A stretch of 38,562 bases of DNA from Deltaproteobacteria bacterium tcs-42 (lineage in GTDB: Bacteria; Desulfobacterota; Desulfuromonadia; Desulfuromonadales; Geopsychrobacteraceae). Made by a program: the position numbers and the translations under genes. Below, piece by piece: positions 9,171 through 17,752 of this stretch (position 1 is its first letter; the number at the start of each line of letters is the position of its first letter). The notes beneath the pieces are model-generated. The model had not been told where the DNA came from, made no database searches, and saw only the letters and a list, made by a program, of their open reading frames with translations. The stretch lies in assembly GCA_002049545.1 (NCBI GenBank), contig LLYT01000016.1:1-38562 (forward strand), written 5' to 3'.

Positions 9171-10486
9171 CAACGATTATGGCTGGCATTTTGATGCTGG
9201 GCGTCCTCGTTTTTGTTCATGAACTGGGGCACTTTGTCATCGCCAAAATGTGTGGCGTTAAGGTTTTGAAATTCTCTCTCGGATTCGGGCCCAAACTGGT
9301 GTCGCGGCGGCGTGGTGAAACGGAATATCAGATTTGTATCATCCCCCTCGGTGGATATGTACAGATGCTCGGAGAAGGGAGTGGAGAACAGGGGGAAGAG
9401 GTTGACCTTACAGCGGAAGAAAAGGCTCGTTCATTTTCGGAGCAATCGGTTGCCAAACGGTTAGCAATTGTTTCAGCGGGTCCGGTGATGAATCTGGCAT
9501 TGCCTCTGTTGATCTTGCCGATCTCTTTTATGGTCGGTGTGCAAATGCCGAATTATCTCGACCAACCTGCATGTATTGGTTATGTCGTACCCGAATCAAA
9601 TGCAGCAGCGGGAGGGTTTCTTGCCGGGGATTGTGTTACTGCCGTCAATCAGCGTCCGGTTGAGAGCTGGAACGACTCAAATAAGGGGTTTGTCTCTCAG
9701 GCTGGAGAAGATCTGATTTTTCAGGTTGAACGTGACGGTCAAGAATTGCAGCTTTTTATCCCGGCTGAGAATGATAGTTTGCAGGGAATGCAAGTGCTGG
9801 GTTTGTTGCCCCGACAGGAAGCACGTATCGGTGGATTAGCTCCTGACATGCCGGCAGCTGTTGCTGGTATTCAGGAAGGGGATTTGATTTTACAAATAGC
9901 TGATCAGCCAATAGCTTCCTGGTATGATCTTAAAGGGGTTATCCAGGAGGTTGGCAATAGAGCGGTTCCCGTTCAGCTGGAGCGCGCTGGAGAGCCCCTT
10001 GTTGTAGAGTTGACACCGGAGCAACGTGGTGGGGAGGGTGATTATCTGCTCGGTATTGCCCCCCTCTACCAATCGGAGTTGAAACGTTTTGGTTTGGCGG
10101 CAGCGGTGCGTGAAGGTGCGTCCAGAACCTGGGAACTCATTGAGTTAACGGTTGTTTTTGTCGAAAAACTGTTTACCGGCAATGTCTCAACTAAAAACAT
10201 TGGTGGCCCTATCACTGTGGTTCAGATTGCCGGGCAAGCGGCACAAACAGATGTGTCGGCTATTTTGTCGGTTTTGGCTTTCATCTCAATCCAGCTGGGG
10301 ATTTTAAATCTTTTGCCCATTCCGATTTTAGATGGTGGTCACATTCTTTTTTATCTGATCGAATTAATTATCGGGCGACCTGTTTCAATTCGTGCCCGGG
10401 AAATGGCTCAGCAGGTTGGTATGGCTATGTTGCTGATGTTGATGGTTCTTGCTTTTTACAATGATATCATCAGGTTGTGGGGTTGA
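9167..10486 (+). CDS. rseP: site-2 zinc metalloprotease RseP
   Basis: 439 residues. An intramembrane protease of the RseP/MucP type that cleaves anti-sigma factors after a first periplasmic cut, and may clear signal peptides. HELGH at residues 18-22 is the zinc site, and [12 protein letters not shown] at 381-392 supplies the third ligand. Two PDZ domains lie between (about 130-200 and 225-300), and the last helix is near 420. ATG at 9167 overlaps the dxr stop (ATGA) and follows GTGGAGG. A 15-residue upstream extension inside dxr is not needed. No rseA/sigE pair is in the window. Confidence 0.95.
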   Translation: MTTIMAGILMLGVLVFVHELGHFVIAKMCGVKVLKFSLGFGPKLVSRRRGETEYQICIIPLGGYVQMLGEGSGEQGEEVDLTAEEKARSFSEQSVAKRLAIVSAGPVMNLALPLLILPISFMVGVQMPNYLDQPACIGYVVPESNAAAGGFLAGDCVTAVNQRPVESWNDSNKGFVSQAGEDLIFQVERDGQELQLFIPAENDSLQGMQVLGLLPRQEARIGGLAPDMPAAVAGIQEGDLILQIADQPIASWYDLKGVIQEVGNRAVPVQLERAGEPLVVELTPEQRGGEGDYLLGIAPLYQSELKRFGLAAAVREGASRTWELIELTVVFVEKLFTGNVSTKNIGGPITVVQIAGQAAQTDVSAILSVLAFISIQLGILNLLPIPILDGGHILFYLIELIIGRPVSIRAREMAQQVGMAMLLMLMVLAFYNDIIRLWG

Positions 10487-11214
10487 TGGGCGAAATAAAA
10501 AAGACCAGGATTCTTGCTGTTGATAGTTCATCTCTCACCGGTAGTGTTGCTCTGTGTCAAGGTGAGTCCCTGGTCGCTGAATTACTGTTAAATGTTCGCA
10601 GCACCCATAGTGAAAAGCTACTCAAGCAGATTGATCTTCTCCTTGGTGAGGCCAACTGGAAGCTTGAAGATCTGGACCTTCTGGCTGTAGTGACCGGGCC
10701 CGGCTCTTTTACCGGGCTGCGAATCGGAATCGCCACCATTAAAGGTTTGGCTCAGGTTCTGAACAAGCCGGTTGTTTCTGTTTCATCCCTGCAAGCTATC
10801 GCAATGAATTTACCATTATCTCCAGTCCCCATTTGTGCTTTTATTGATGCCAGAAAAAAAGAAGTTTATAGCCAGCTGTTTGAATGGCATCCCGACAGCG
10901 GTCCGGTTGCGCTTGGTGAAGCCTCTGTTTTGCCTCCGGAACAGCTGTTGAAAGGGTTGCCTGGGGAAGTTGCTCTGGTCGGAGATGGTGTTTCTGTTTA
11001 TCGTTCCCTTATTGACGAGATCCTTGCTGCTCGCGCCCTGGTGCCTATCGCCACAGCTCACCAACTGCGTGCGGTTCATACTTCATGGCTGGCGTTACGG
11101 GCCTGGTCTATGGGCTTGGCTCAAAATGGTGCTGAGATACTTCCGACCTATATTCGCCCTTCGGACGCTGAGTTGAATCTGTCGATCAAACAAAGCACTC
11201 AAAGGCCGGGTTAA
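10486..11214 (+). CDS. tsaB: tRNA threonylcarbamoyladenosine synthesis protein TsaB
   Basis: 242 residues, an ASKHA-fold partner of TsaD and TsaE in making t6A37 on ANN-decoding tRNAs. The N-terminal ILAVDSS strand, the THSE motif near residue 40 and VVTGPGSFTGLRIG near 68 are typical. The ATG at 10486 overlaps the rseP TGA by one base. GTG at 10477 gives three more residues and is a possible alternative. tsaC, tsaD and tsaE are elsewhere. Confidence 0.93.
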   Translation: MGEIKKTRILAVDSSSLTGSVALCQGESLVAELLLNVRSTHSEKLLKQIDLLLGEANWKLEDLDLLAVVTGPGSFTGLRIGIATIKGLAQVLNKPVVSVSSLQAIAMNLPLSPVPICAFIDARKKEVYSQLFEWHPDSGPVALGEASVLPPEQLLKGLPGEVALVGDGVSVYRSLIDEILAARALVPIATAHQLRAVHTSWLALRAWSMGLAQNGAEILPTYIRPSDAELNLSIKQSTQRPG

Positions 11215-11236
11215 TTGTTGACAATTTTGAGTCAAT

Positions 11237-11266
11237 TTGGTTATTTTATCGTCAGCTTTTTATAGT
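11237..11266 (+). promoter_or_regulatory. candidate sigma70 promoter for the DUF465 gene
   Basis: TTGGTT at 11237 and TATAGT at 11261 are 18 bases apart. A second, overlapping candidate is TTGACA at 11218 with TATTTT at 11242 (18 bases). Both precede the Shine-Dalgarno GGAGGTG at 11287. Confidence 0.4.
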
Positions 11267-11296
11267 ATATCTTCTCTCACATGCGCGGAGGTGCCA

Positions 11297-11515
11297 ATGG
11301 ACATTGATCAGACCCTTTTGCAAAATCTTACCGAATCTAACCCGCGTTTTCGCAAACTCTACGAGGAACACAGTCTGTTCGAGAAACAGTTGTCAGAATA
11401 TGACAAAAAGGGATTTTTATCCCCCCAGGAAGAAACTGAAAAAAGCAAAGTGAAAAAAATGAAACTGGCCGGCAAGGATGAAATGGAAAAAATTATCCAG
11501 TCAGTGACCTCCTGA
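11297..11515 (+). CDS. DUF465 (YdcH-like) small protein
   Basis: 72 residues, highly charged and helical. It has the DUF465 pattern: an N-terminal amphipathic helix with NPRFRKLYEEH, then a Lys/Glu-rich second helix ending KDEMEKII. These proteins form small helical hairpins of unknown function. ATG at 11297 follows CGGAGGTG. An in-frame start 20 codons upstream overlaps the promoter candidates and is rejected. Probably monocistronic. Confidence 0.85.
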   Translation: MDIDQTLLQNLTESNPRFRKLYEEHSLFEKQLSEYDKKGFLSPQEETEKSKVKKMKLAGKDEMEKIIQSVTS

Positions 11516-11543
11516 CTCCGTTTGTAACAACGGAATATTTTGA

Positions 11544-11586
11544 TACAGCAAAGGGTTTAAGCGGATGCTTAAGCCCTTTGCTGTAT
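11544..11586 (+). terminator. 19-bp hairpin without a U-tract, 3' of the DUF465 gene
   Basis: TACAGCAAAGGGTTTAAGC and GCTTAAGCCCTTTGCTGTA pair fully (one G-U) around a GGAT loop. No T-run follows on either strand, so it is not a textbook terminator. It may stabilise the upstream mRNA 3' end or act in the ilvB leader. The rest of 11516-11716 shows no leader peptide or T-box that I can recognise. Confidence 0.5.
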
Positions 11587-11716
11587 TGAGATAACTTAAA
11601 AAATACCTTCGCCTTGCTGGACGATATTTTGTTTAGTCGCTATGTTCTTTTTTAAAGTGCATCATTATTGATTAATTGATAGCTTGCAACAAAATTGAAA
11701 ATTTGAGGAGGAACAG

Positions 11717-13414
11717 ATGGGATTGACCGGGTCACAAATTTTACTTGAATCTTTGACGCTTGAAGGGGTCGATACTGTTTTTGGTTACCCCGGGGGGGCG
11801 GTTATCAATATTTATGATGATCTTTATGAATCATCAATCAATCACGTTCTGACCCGGCACGAACAGGCTGCAGTTCATGCTGCCGATGGTTATGCCCGTT
11901 GCACTGGTAAGGTGGGAGTCGCTATTGCTACCAGCGGCCCGGGGGCGACGAATACCGTGACAGGAATTGCCACGGCTTACATGGATTCGATTCCGATGGT
12001 TGTTATTACGGGTCAGGTCCCAACGCCATTGATTGGTAACGATGCTTTCCAGGAAGCGGATATGTGTGGCATCACCCGTCCCTGTACCAAGCACAACTTT
12101 CTGGTAAAAGATATCCGTGATCTGGCCAAAACGATCAAGGAAGCCTTTTATATCGCTCGAACCGGTCGCCCTGGACCGGTATTGATTGATTTACCAAAGG
12201 ATATCCAGGTCGCCACACATAAATTCAGTTATCCCGATAAGGTCAATTTGCGCGGATATAAGCCAACCTATAGCGGAAACATCCGCCAGATTGAAAAAGC
12301 GGCCAAGATGATACTCGCAGCACGCAAGCCAGTTCTCTATGTCGGTGGTGGCATCACCCTCTCGGGGGCCGATGACGTGTTACTCAAGCTGGCAGAGCAG
12401 ACCCAAATCCCCGTAACAACGACTCTGATGGCAATGGCTGCCTTTCCTCAACGACATCCCCTGGCCTTGGGAATGTTGGGGATGCATGGGACGTTTTCTG
12501 CCAATATGTCAGTCACAGAATGTGATCTGTTGATTGCTGTGGGTTCCAGATTTGATGACCGGGTGACGGGACGGATCGATAGCTTTGCTGAAAAAGCCAA
12601 GGTTATTCACGTTGATATTGATCCAACTTCAATCGGGAAAAATGTCGGGGTTGATCTGCCAATTGTCGGTGATCTCAAAGATGTATTGGGCAAGTTGCAG
12701 GGTTGCCTGGGTAAAAAGGCCGAACTGGTAGAAGATCTGGTCGAGGCGACGAAAGAGTGGCGAACGATGATTGATGAGTGGAAAGAACGTCATCCAATGA
12801 CATATCGTTCTTCCAAATCGGTGATCAAGCCGCAGTATGTTATTGAGAAAATCAGTGAATTGAGCGATGAAAATGCCATTGTTACAACAGAGGTTGGTCA
12901 ACATCAGATGTGGGCGGCGCAGTTCTTTACTTTCAGACAACCGAAAACTTTTTTGACCTCTGGTGGTTTGGGAACGATGGGGTTTGGTCTCCCTTCAGCT
13001 TTAGGTGCACAGGTTGCGTATCCTGATCGACAAGTGATTGATATCTCTGGCGACGGATCATTTCAAATGAATTCTCAAGAGCTGGCGACCCTGGTGCAGT
13101 ATAATCTCCCGGTAAAAATTGTTATTCTGAATAACAATTACCTGGGTATGGTTCGTCAGTGGCAGCAGATGTTCTTTGAAAAGCGTTACAGCCAAACTGT
13201 GATGGAGCTACCGATTGATTTTATTAAACTCGCGGAAGCTTATGGCGCAACCGGCTTGCAAGCAACCAAGGTGGATGATGTTGAATCGACGATCAAACAA
13301 GCATTGGAAATACCAGGTCCTGTTTTGATGAATTTCAAGGTTTCCCGCGAAGAGAATGTTTTGCCGATGGTTCCTGCTGGTAAAGCGATTCATGAAATGG
13401 TTCTTGCTTCCTAA
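11717..13414 (+). CDS. ilvB: acetolactate synthase, large catalytic subunit
   Basis: 565 residues. A ThDP, Mg2+ and FAD enzyme that condenses pyruvate to acetolactate, or pyruvate plus 2-oxobutyrate, for valine/leucine/isoleucine synthesis. The N-terminal ThDP Glu region (FGYPGGAVI, and [15 protein letters not shown] near 48-62) is clear. So are the central FAD-binding domain and the C-terminal ThDP motif [12 protein letters not shown] near residue 440. ATG at 11717 with GAGGAGG at 11705. The regulatory subunit ilvN follows 49 bases later. Confidence 0.97.
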   Translation: MGLTGSQILLESLTLEGVDTVFGYPGGAVINIYDDLYESSINHVLTRHEQAAVHAADGYARCTGKVGVAIATSGPGATNTVTGIATAYMDSIPMVVITGQVPTPLIGNDAFQEADMCGITRPCTKHNFLVKDIRDLAKTIKEAFYIARTGRPGPVLIDLPKDIQVATHKFSYPDKVNLRGYKPTYSGNIRQIEKAAKMILAARKPVLYVGGGITLSGADDVLLKLAEQTQIPVTTTLMAMAAFPQRHPLALGMLGMHGTFSANMSVTECDLLIAVGSRFDDRVTGRIDSFAEKAKVIHVDIDPTSIGKNVGVDLPIVGDLKDVLGKLQGCLGKKAELVEDLVEATKEWRTMIDEWKERHPMTYRSSKSVIKPQYVIEKISELSDENAIVTTEVGQHQMWAAQFFTFRQPKTFLTSGGLGTMGFGLPSALGAQVAYPDRQVIDISGDGSFQMNSQELATLVQYNLPVKIVILNNNYLGMVRQWQQMFFEKRYSQTVMELPIDFIKLAEAYGATGLQATKVDDVESTIKQALEIPGPVLMNFKVSREENVLPMVPAGKAIHEMVLAS

Positions 13415-13463
13415 TCACGTGCTATAGACAGAACGACCAATTCAGGTCGGGAGGATTAAGTCA

Positions 13464-13955
13464 ATGAAACATACAATTTCGGTTCTGGTAGAAAATGAGT
13501 TCGGGGTCCTTTCCCGGATTTCAGGATTGTTTTCTGGTCGTGGTTTTAATATAGAAAGTCTCTCTGTTGCTCCAACGATCGACTCTGCCCTTTCTCGCAT
13601 GACTCTGGTGACGCGGGGTGATGATCAAATTCTGGAACAAATCACCAAGCAGCTGAATAAACTTATTTCTACCATCAAGGTTGTTGATTTCACCGATGGA
13701 GAATATATCGAGCGAGAACTGGCGCTGATCAAGGTTGCAACCGATGCAGAATCGAGGGCCGAGGCTCTGCGAATCGTCGATATCTTTCGTGCTAAGGTTA
13801 TCGATGTCACACCCAAATCGTACACAATTGAAATTACTGGTGCTCCGGCGAAAATAAATGGGATTTTAGAGTTGTTGCGACCGATGGGGATTAAAGAGGT
13901 AGTTCGTTCCGGGCCGGTTGTTATCGGCCGTGGTGCCAAAGGGGTTGTTGGCTAG
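13464..13955 (+). CDS. ilvN: acetolactate synthase, small regulatory subunit
   Basis: 163 residues. The N-terminal ACT domain (HTISVLVENEFGVLSRISGLF, then RGFNIESLSVAPT) binds the valine effector. The C-terminal ACT-like half ends near residue 160. It binds IlvB to raise activity and give feedback inhibition. ATG at 13464 behind GGGAGG. In many relatives ilvC follows next; here the next gene, 90 bases on, is psd. Confidence 0.96.
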   Translation: MKHTISVLVENEFGVLSRISGLFSGRGFNIESLSVAPTIDSALSRMTLVTRGDDQILEQITKQLNKLISTIKVVDFTDGEYIERELALIKVATDAESRAEALRIVDIFRAKVIDVTPKSYTIEITGAPAKINGILELLRPMGIKEVVRSGPVVIGRGAKGVVG

Positions 13956-14045
13956 GAGGCTGTCGGACTATCCAGGTCCTGGCTGCAAATTTGAGGTTTC
14001 CGCATCGCCCGACAAGTTTCCGGGCCATTCAGATTGAGGGTTTCT

Positions 14046-14690
14046 ATGCAAAATAAAAATCAACCAATTGCTCGAGAAGGCTATCCGTTTATTGCCCTGT
14101 TCGGTTTTGTTACTTTGGTGTTTGCCCTTTTGGGTTGGGCGTTCCTGACATTATTACTGTTGTTTTTGACTTTGTTCAGTGTCTATTTCTTCCGCAATCC
14201 TGAGCGTGTTATCCCCCAAGGTGACGATCTGGTGATTGCTCCCGCCGATGGTAAAGTTATTTTTGTTGGTGATGTTCAGGAAGATCGCTATTTCAAAGAG
14301 CGGGTGACCAAGGTCAGTATCTTCATGTCGGTTTTCAATGTCCATGTGAACCGGGTTCCATGTGCTGGAAAAGTCGTAGAGATGTACTATAATAAAGGAC
14401 AATTTCTCAATGCTTCTTACGATAAAGCGAGTGAAGCTAACGAGCAATCTGGAATTCTTATGCAAACCGATGGCGGATCGCAACTTCTGTTTGTCCAGAT
14501 TGCCGGCTTGATTGCCCGGCGCATTGTGACATATCCGGTGATCGGTGATGTTTTACAGCGTGGAGCACGTTACGGATTGATCCGGTTTGGTTCCCGGGTT
14601 GATATCTATTTTCCAAAAGATGCCACTGTGACCGCCACACTTGGTGAGCGTACTGTTGCTGGCGAAACCATTCTGGGGACATTGTCTTGA
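14046..14690 (+). CDS. psd: phosphatidylserine decarboxylase proenzyme (short class)
   Basis: 214 residues. It decarboxylates phosphatidylserine to phosphatidylethanolamine. Two N-terminal hydrophobic helices (about 14-45) are followed by FFRNPER, APADGKV and FMSVFNVHVNR. The C-terminal RFGSRVDIYFP has Ser183 as the expected self-cleavage residue that becomes the pyruvoyl group. ATG at 14046 follows GAGGG; a TTG four codons upstream is an alternative. It sits directly before pssA, which makes its substrate. Confidence 0.95.
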   Translation: MQNKNQPIAREGYPFIALFGFVTLVFALLGWAFLTLLLLFLTLFSVYFFRNPERVIPQGDDLVIAPADGKVIFVGDVQEDRYFKERVTKVSIFMSVFNVHVNRVPCAGKVVEMYYNKGQFLNASYDKASEANEQSGILMQTDGGSQLLFVQIAGLIARRIVTYPVIGDVLQRGARYGLIRFGSRVDIYFPKDATVTATLGERTVAGETILGTLS

Positions 14691-14701
14691 GGGAAGATTG
14701 T

Positions 14702-15472
14702 TTGAGAAGCGAGAAACATGAAAATCTGCGTAAAGGGGTTTATTTACTCCCTAACCTGATTACTGCTGCCGGTATTTTTGCCGGGTTTTACGTTATTATT
14801 GCGACAACCGATGGACATTATGAGCGAGCTGCCTGGTTTATTCTTCTGGCTGCCATCTTTGATGGCCTGGATGGCAAGGTCGCCAGGCTAACAGGAACCA
14901 GCAGTAAGTTTGGGGTTGAACTTGATTCCCTTGCAGATGTCATCTCCTTCGGCGTCGCTCCGGGAGTTCTCCTGTATGATTGGGCATTAAGACCTTTCGG
15001 TAATCTCGGCTGGCTGGCAGCATTTCTCTATGTGATTTGCGGGGCCTTGCGCCTGGCTCGCTTTAATGTGCAGGTCTCCACAGTCGAATCACGACGTTTT
15101 GTCGGTATGCCGATACCTGCGGCGGCCTGCATCGTAGCAACATGTGTACTGTTGTTTTATGAACTGGGGGGAACCGGTACGATCAAGATGGTTTCTATGG
15201 TGCTTCTGGTCTTCCTGCTGGCGTTTCTGTTGGTCAGCAACATAGAATATCTCTCCCTGAAAGATCCGGACCTGTTTAAACGTCAGCCGTTTGTCATGCT
15301 GGTCGTGGCAATCATGCTGCTGATCGTTATTGTTGCTAAACCGCAAATTATGCTATTTCTGATTGGCATGGCATACATGGCATCGGGGCCGATTGTATAC
15401 TATATCGGATGGCGAAAAAAGAGACACGAAAACAAAGAAGTGCCTGTTGAAGCAGAAGAATTGTCCGAATGA
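14702..15472 (+). CDS. pssA: CDP-diacylglycerol-serine O-phosphatidyltransferase
   Basis: 256 residues, a polytopic CDP-alcohol phosphatidyltransferase. The catalytic signature DGLDGKVARLTGTSSKFGVE with D..D at LDSLAD is present near residues 56-80. Several helices fill the rest, and the C-terminus is charged. It uses CDP-diacylglycerol (CdsA) and serine to make phosphatidylserine for Psd. I chose TTG at 14702 because GAGGGA lies 7 bases upstream. TTG at 14687, overlapping the psd stop, would add five residues. Confidence 0.93.
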   Translation: MRSEKHENLRKGVYLLPNLITAAGIFAGFYVIIATTDGHYERAAWFILLAAIFDGLDGKVARLTGTSSKFGVELDSLADVISFGVAPGVLLYDWALRPFGNLGWLAAFLYVICGALRLARFNVQVSTVESRRFVGMPIPAAACIVATCVLLFYELGGTGTIKMVSMVLLVFLLAFLLVSNIEYLSLKDPDLFKRQPFVMLVVAIMLLIVIVAKPQIMLFLIGMAYMASGPIVYYIGWRKKRHENKEVPVEAEELSE

Positions 15473-15506
15473 TGTTGGAATTCGGCTGATTGGGCTTAGA
15501 AATAGC

Positions 15507-15535
15507 TTGACTTGTTTATTTGTTTTATGTTGAAT
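15507..15535 (+). promoter_or_regulatory. candidate promoter for the T-box/leuA transcript
   Basis: TTGACT at 15507 and TTGAAT at 15530 are 17 bases apart, immediately upstream of the T-box leader. The -10 is a weak match. Confidence 0.35.
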
Positions 15536-15559
15536 CTACCGATATTCAAAAGCGTTGAA

Positions 15560-15801
15560 GAGGAGTAGTAGGTGTTTATTCCGTTTGAGAGAGCCGGTGG
15601 TTGCTGTGAACCGGTACGGAAAAGCGTTGAACTCGCCTTGGAGCTGCAGGGATGAAGCCATATAAAGGTTAGTCTCTGTCGTGATCCTGCGTTAAAGGGG
15701 AAACAAGGTTCGCTTTTAGATCCTTAAAGGTGGATGAATCAGGGTGGTACCGCGGAGTTAGAGCTTTCGCCCCTGTCTATTTAATAGGCAGGGGCTTTTT
15801 T
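15560..15801 (+). ncRNA. T-box leader, probably leucine-specific, upstream of leuA
   Basis: The invariant T-box AGGGTGGTACCGCGG is at 15741-15755. A terminator hairpin (GCCCCTGTCTAT/ATAGGCAGGGGC, then T-run) is at 15769-15801. Stem I features are visible: GAGAGCCGGTGGTTGCTGTGAACCGG distally, then GAACTCGCC with CTC at 15632-15634 as candidate specifier codon (leucine). The T in TGGT pairs with an A73 discriminator base, as in tRNA-Leu. Uncharged tRNA-Leu would stabilise the antiterminator and allow transcription into leuA. The specifier assignment is inference. Confidence 0.9.
15769..15801 (+). terminator. T-box-controlled terminator
   Basis: A G+C-rich 12-bp hairpin followed by six T. It is the OFF state of the leuA T-box. 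15802-15933 is the remaining leader to leuA and shows no other element I recognise. Confidence 0.85.
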
Positions 15802-15933
15802 ATTGGTGAAAGGGGGTGGTTCTCAAGTGGAATCTGACCTAGGTGACCTGAGAGTTATTGAGTATCGAATCAGTGAAGTTAACACGAACTACCCCGGATC
15901 AGGATAATCGGGAAACTATTGAGGAGTGACGTT

Positions 15934-17475
15934 ATGAGTCAACAAGAAAACATTATAATTTTTGATACAACCTTGCGCGATGGTGAGCAATCTCCTGGTG
16001 CCAGCATGAATATTGAGGAAAAATTGCGGATTGCCCATCAACTGGAACGTTTAAATGTTGATGTCATGGAGGCTGGTTTTCCCATTGCCTCGGATGGTGA
16101 CTTTGAGGCGGTCAAGAAAATTGCTCAAACCATCAAGGGGACACAGATTGCGGGGCTTTCACGCTCAAACGATATCGATATCGATCGAGCCTGGGATGCG
16201 TTGAAGTATGCTGGAGAGCGGGGCCGGATTCATACCTTTATTGCGACCAGCGATATCCATATGAAGTACAAACTGAAAATGAGTCAGCAGGAGGTTCTGG
16301 ACATGGCCGTTGCTGCTGTGACCCGTGCTGCTGGATATACCCCTAATGTTGAGTTTTCTGCTGAGGATGCAGTGCGAACTCAACTTCCGTTTCTCGCTAA
16401 AGTTATCCAGGCAGTCATTGAGGCCGGTGCGACAACTGTGAATATCCCGGATACGGTTGGCTATACGATTCCGTCAGAATATTTCGATATCATCAGTTAT
16501 CTCAAAAAGAATGTCAGTAATATTGATAAGGCGATCATTTCAGTTCATTGTCACAATGATCTTGGATTGGCGGTTGCTAACTCTTTAGCGGCGCTTCAAG
16601 CTGGAGCACGCCAGCTTGAATGTACGATCAACGGTATTGGTGAACGGGCTGGTAATTGCTCTCTTGAGGAAGCTGTCATGACCCTGCGTACCAGGCAGGA
16701 TATCCTGCCATTCGCAACGGATGTTGTCACTGAACAGATCACCCCGGCGAGTAAGCTTCTGTCAACGATTACCGGTATTCACGTTCAGCCGAACAAAGCC
16801 GTTGTCGGGGTTAATGCCTTTGCTCATGAGGCAGGGATTCACCAGCATGGTGTGTTGATGGATAAATCAACTTATGAAATCATGACTCCGGAATCGGTTG
16901 GATTGAATCAGAATAAATTGGTTCTTGGTAAACATTCGGGCCGACATGCATTTATTGCCCGTTTGAAGCAACTTGGGTACGATCTTTCCAAAGAAGAGAT
17001 TCAAAAAGCTTTTGTCCGCTTTAAGGCTTTGGCTGACATGAAAAAGGAAATATTTGACGAAGATCTTGACGCTATTGTTGCCGATGAAGTTTTTCGTGTT
17101 CCGGAAGTCTATAAATTGGAGCAGATGAATGTCAGTTCGGGTTCCTTTGCGGCTCCGACCGCGACAGTTGCGATGGAAGTCAATGGTAAGCGCAAAAGAG
17201 CCGCAGTGATGGGTGACGGGCCCGTCGATGCGGCGTTTAAAGCGATTAAGAAACTGACCAGGAGCAAGGCAACGTTGCTCAATTTCTCTGTCGGTGCAAT
17301 CACAGGTGGAACCGATGCTCAAGGGGAATGCAGTGTGCGGTTACGTTCGGCAGAGGGGCGAGAGGTTCTGGGCCAGGGGGCTCACCCGGACATTATTGTC
17401 GCCAGCGCCAAGGCTTATATCAACGCATTAAATAAATTGATTGTGGCTGAAAAACGTTCTCATACCAGCATCTAG
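15934..17475 (+). CDS. leuA: 2-isopropylmalate synthase
   Basis: 513 residues. It condenses 2-oxoisovalerate with acetyl-CoA, the first leucine-specific step. The DTTLRDGEQSPGASM motif at residues 11-25, the metal-site HCHND near 205 and NGIGERAGN near 235 define the catalytic barrel. The C-terminal ~130 residues form the LeuA dimer domain that binds leucine for feedback inhibition (GGTDAQGE). ATG at 15934 behind GAGGAG, rather than a start five codons upstream. Controlled by the T-box leader. The stop codon directly abuts a MITE-like repeat. Confidence 0.97.
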   Translation: MSQQENIIIFDTTLRDGEQSPGASMNIEEKLRIAHQLERLNVDVMEAGFPIASDGDFEAVKKIAQTIKGTQIAGLSRSNDIDIDRAWDALKYAGERGRIHTFIATSDIHMKYKLKMSQQEVLDMAVAAVTRAAGYTPNVEFSAEDAVRTQLPFLAKVIQAVIEAGATTVNIPDTVGYTIPSEYFDIISYLKKNVSNIDKAIISVHCHNDLGLAVANSLAALQAGARQLECTINGIGERAGNCSLEEAVMTLRTRQDILPFATDVVTEQITPASKLLSTITGIHVQPNKAVVGVNAFAHEAGIHQHGVLMDKSTYEIMTPESVGLNQNKLVLGKHSGRHAFIARLKQLGYDLSKEEIQKAFVRFKALADMKKEIFDEDLDAIVADEVFRVPEVYKLEQMNVSSGSFAAPTATVAMEVNGKRKRAAVMGDGPVDAAFKAIKKLTRSKATLLNFSVGAITGGTDAQGECSVRLRSAEGREVLGQGAHPDIIVASAKAYINALNKLIVAEKRSHTSI

Positions 17476-17636
17476 TGTCGTGTCACCCATGAAGTGTCGG
17501 TAATTGCTGGTTCTTTTACGGGTCAACTGCGTTACGTTTTCCGCTGTATAGCTATGGCTATGCAGCGAAAACCGCGCCTTGTTGACACGCAAAATCCCGG
17601 CGCAATTTTCCGCCATCTCATGCACGACACGACACT
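17476..17636 (+). repeat. GTGTCGTGTC-ended palindromic MITE-like element, full copy
   Basis: The ends are imperfect inverted repeats: GTGTCGTGTC followed by ACCCATGAAGTGTCGG, against the complement of the far end. The interior is also palindromic (GTTTTCCGCTGTATAGC with GCTATGCAGCGAAAAC), so nearly the whole element can fold back. It encodes no protein. It begins at the base after the leuA stop. A shorter relative lies at 30811-30905 in the opposite orientation. Confidence 0.8.
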
Positions 17637-17654
17637 CGGCTTTCAGTATGGGGT

Positions 17655-17697
17655 GATGGATTCCAATAGCTGTTGCAGAAGATACTTTGAATCCATC
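17655..17697 (+). promoter_or_regulatory. inverted repeat in the leuC leader
   Basis: GATGGATTC and GAATCCATC form a perfect 9-bp inverted repeat with a 25-base loop, about 55 bases before leuC. It could be an operator or RNA hairpin. No T-run follows. Confidence 0.3.
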
Positions 17698-17752
17698 TGT
17701 GGGGATCAAGAGCCCATCCGGCAAATAATGACAGTAAACACCAGGAGTACAC

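Noticed and set aside
11516-11716. Possible second T-box or ilv leader peptide ahead of ilvB
   Set aside because: No AGGGTGGNACCGCG motif and no short frame rich in branched-chain codons.
16867-17322. 151-codon open frame on the minus strand
   Set aside because: Antisense to the C-terminal half of leuA.
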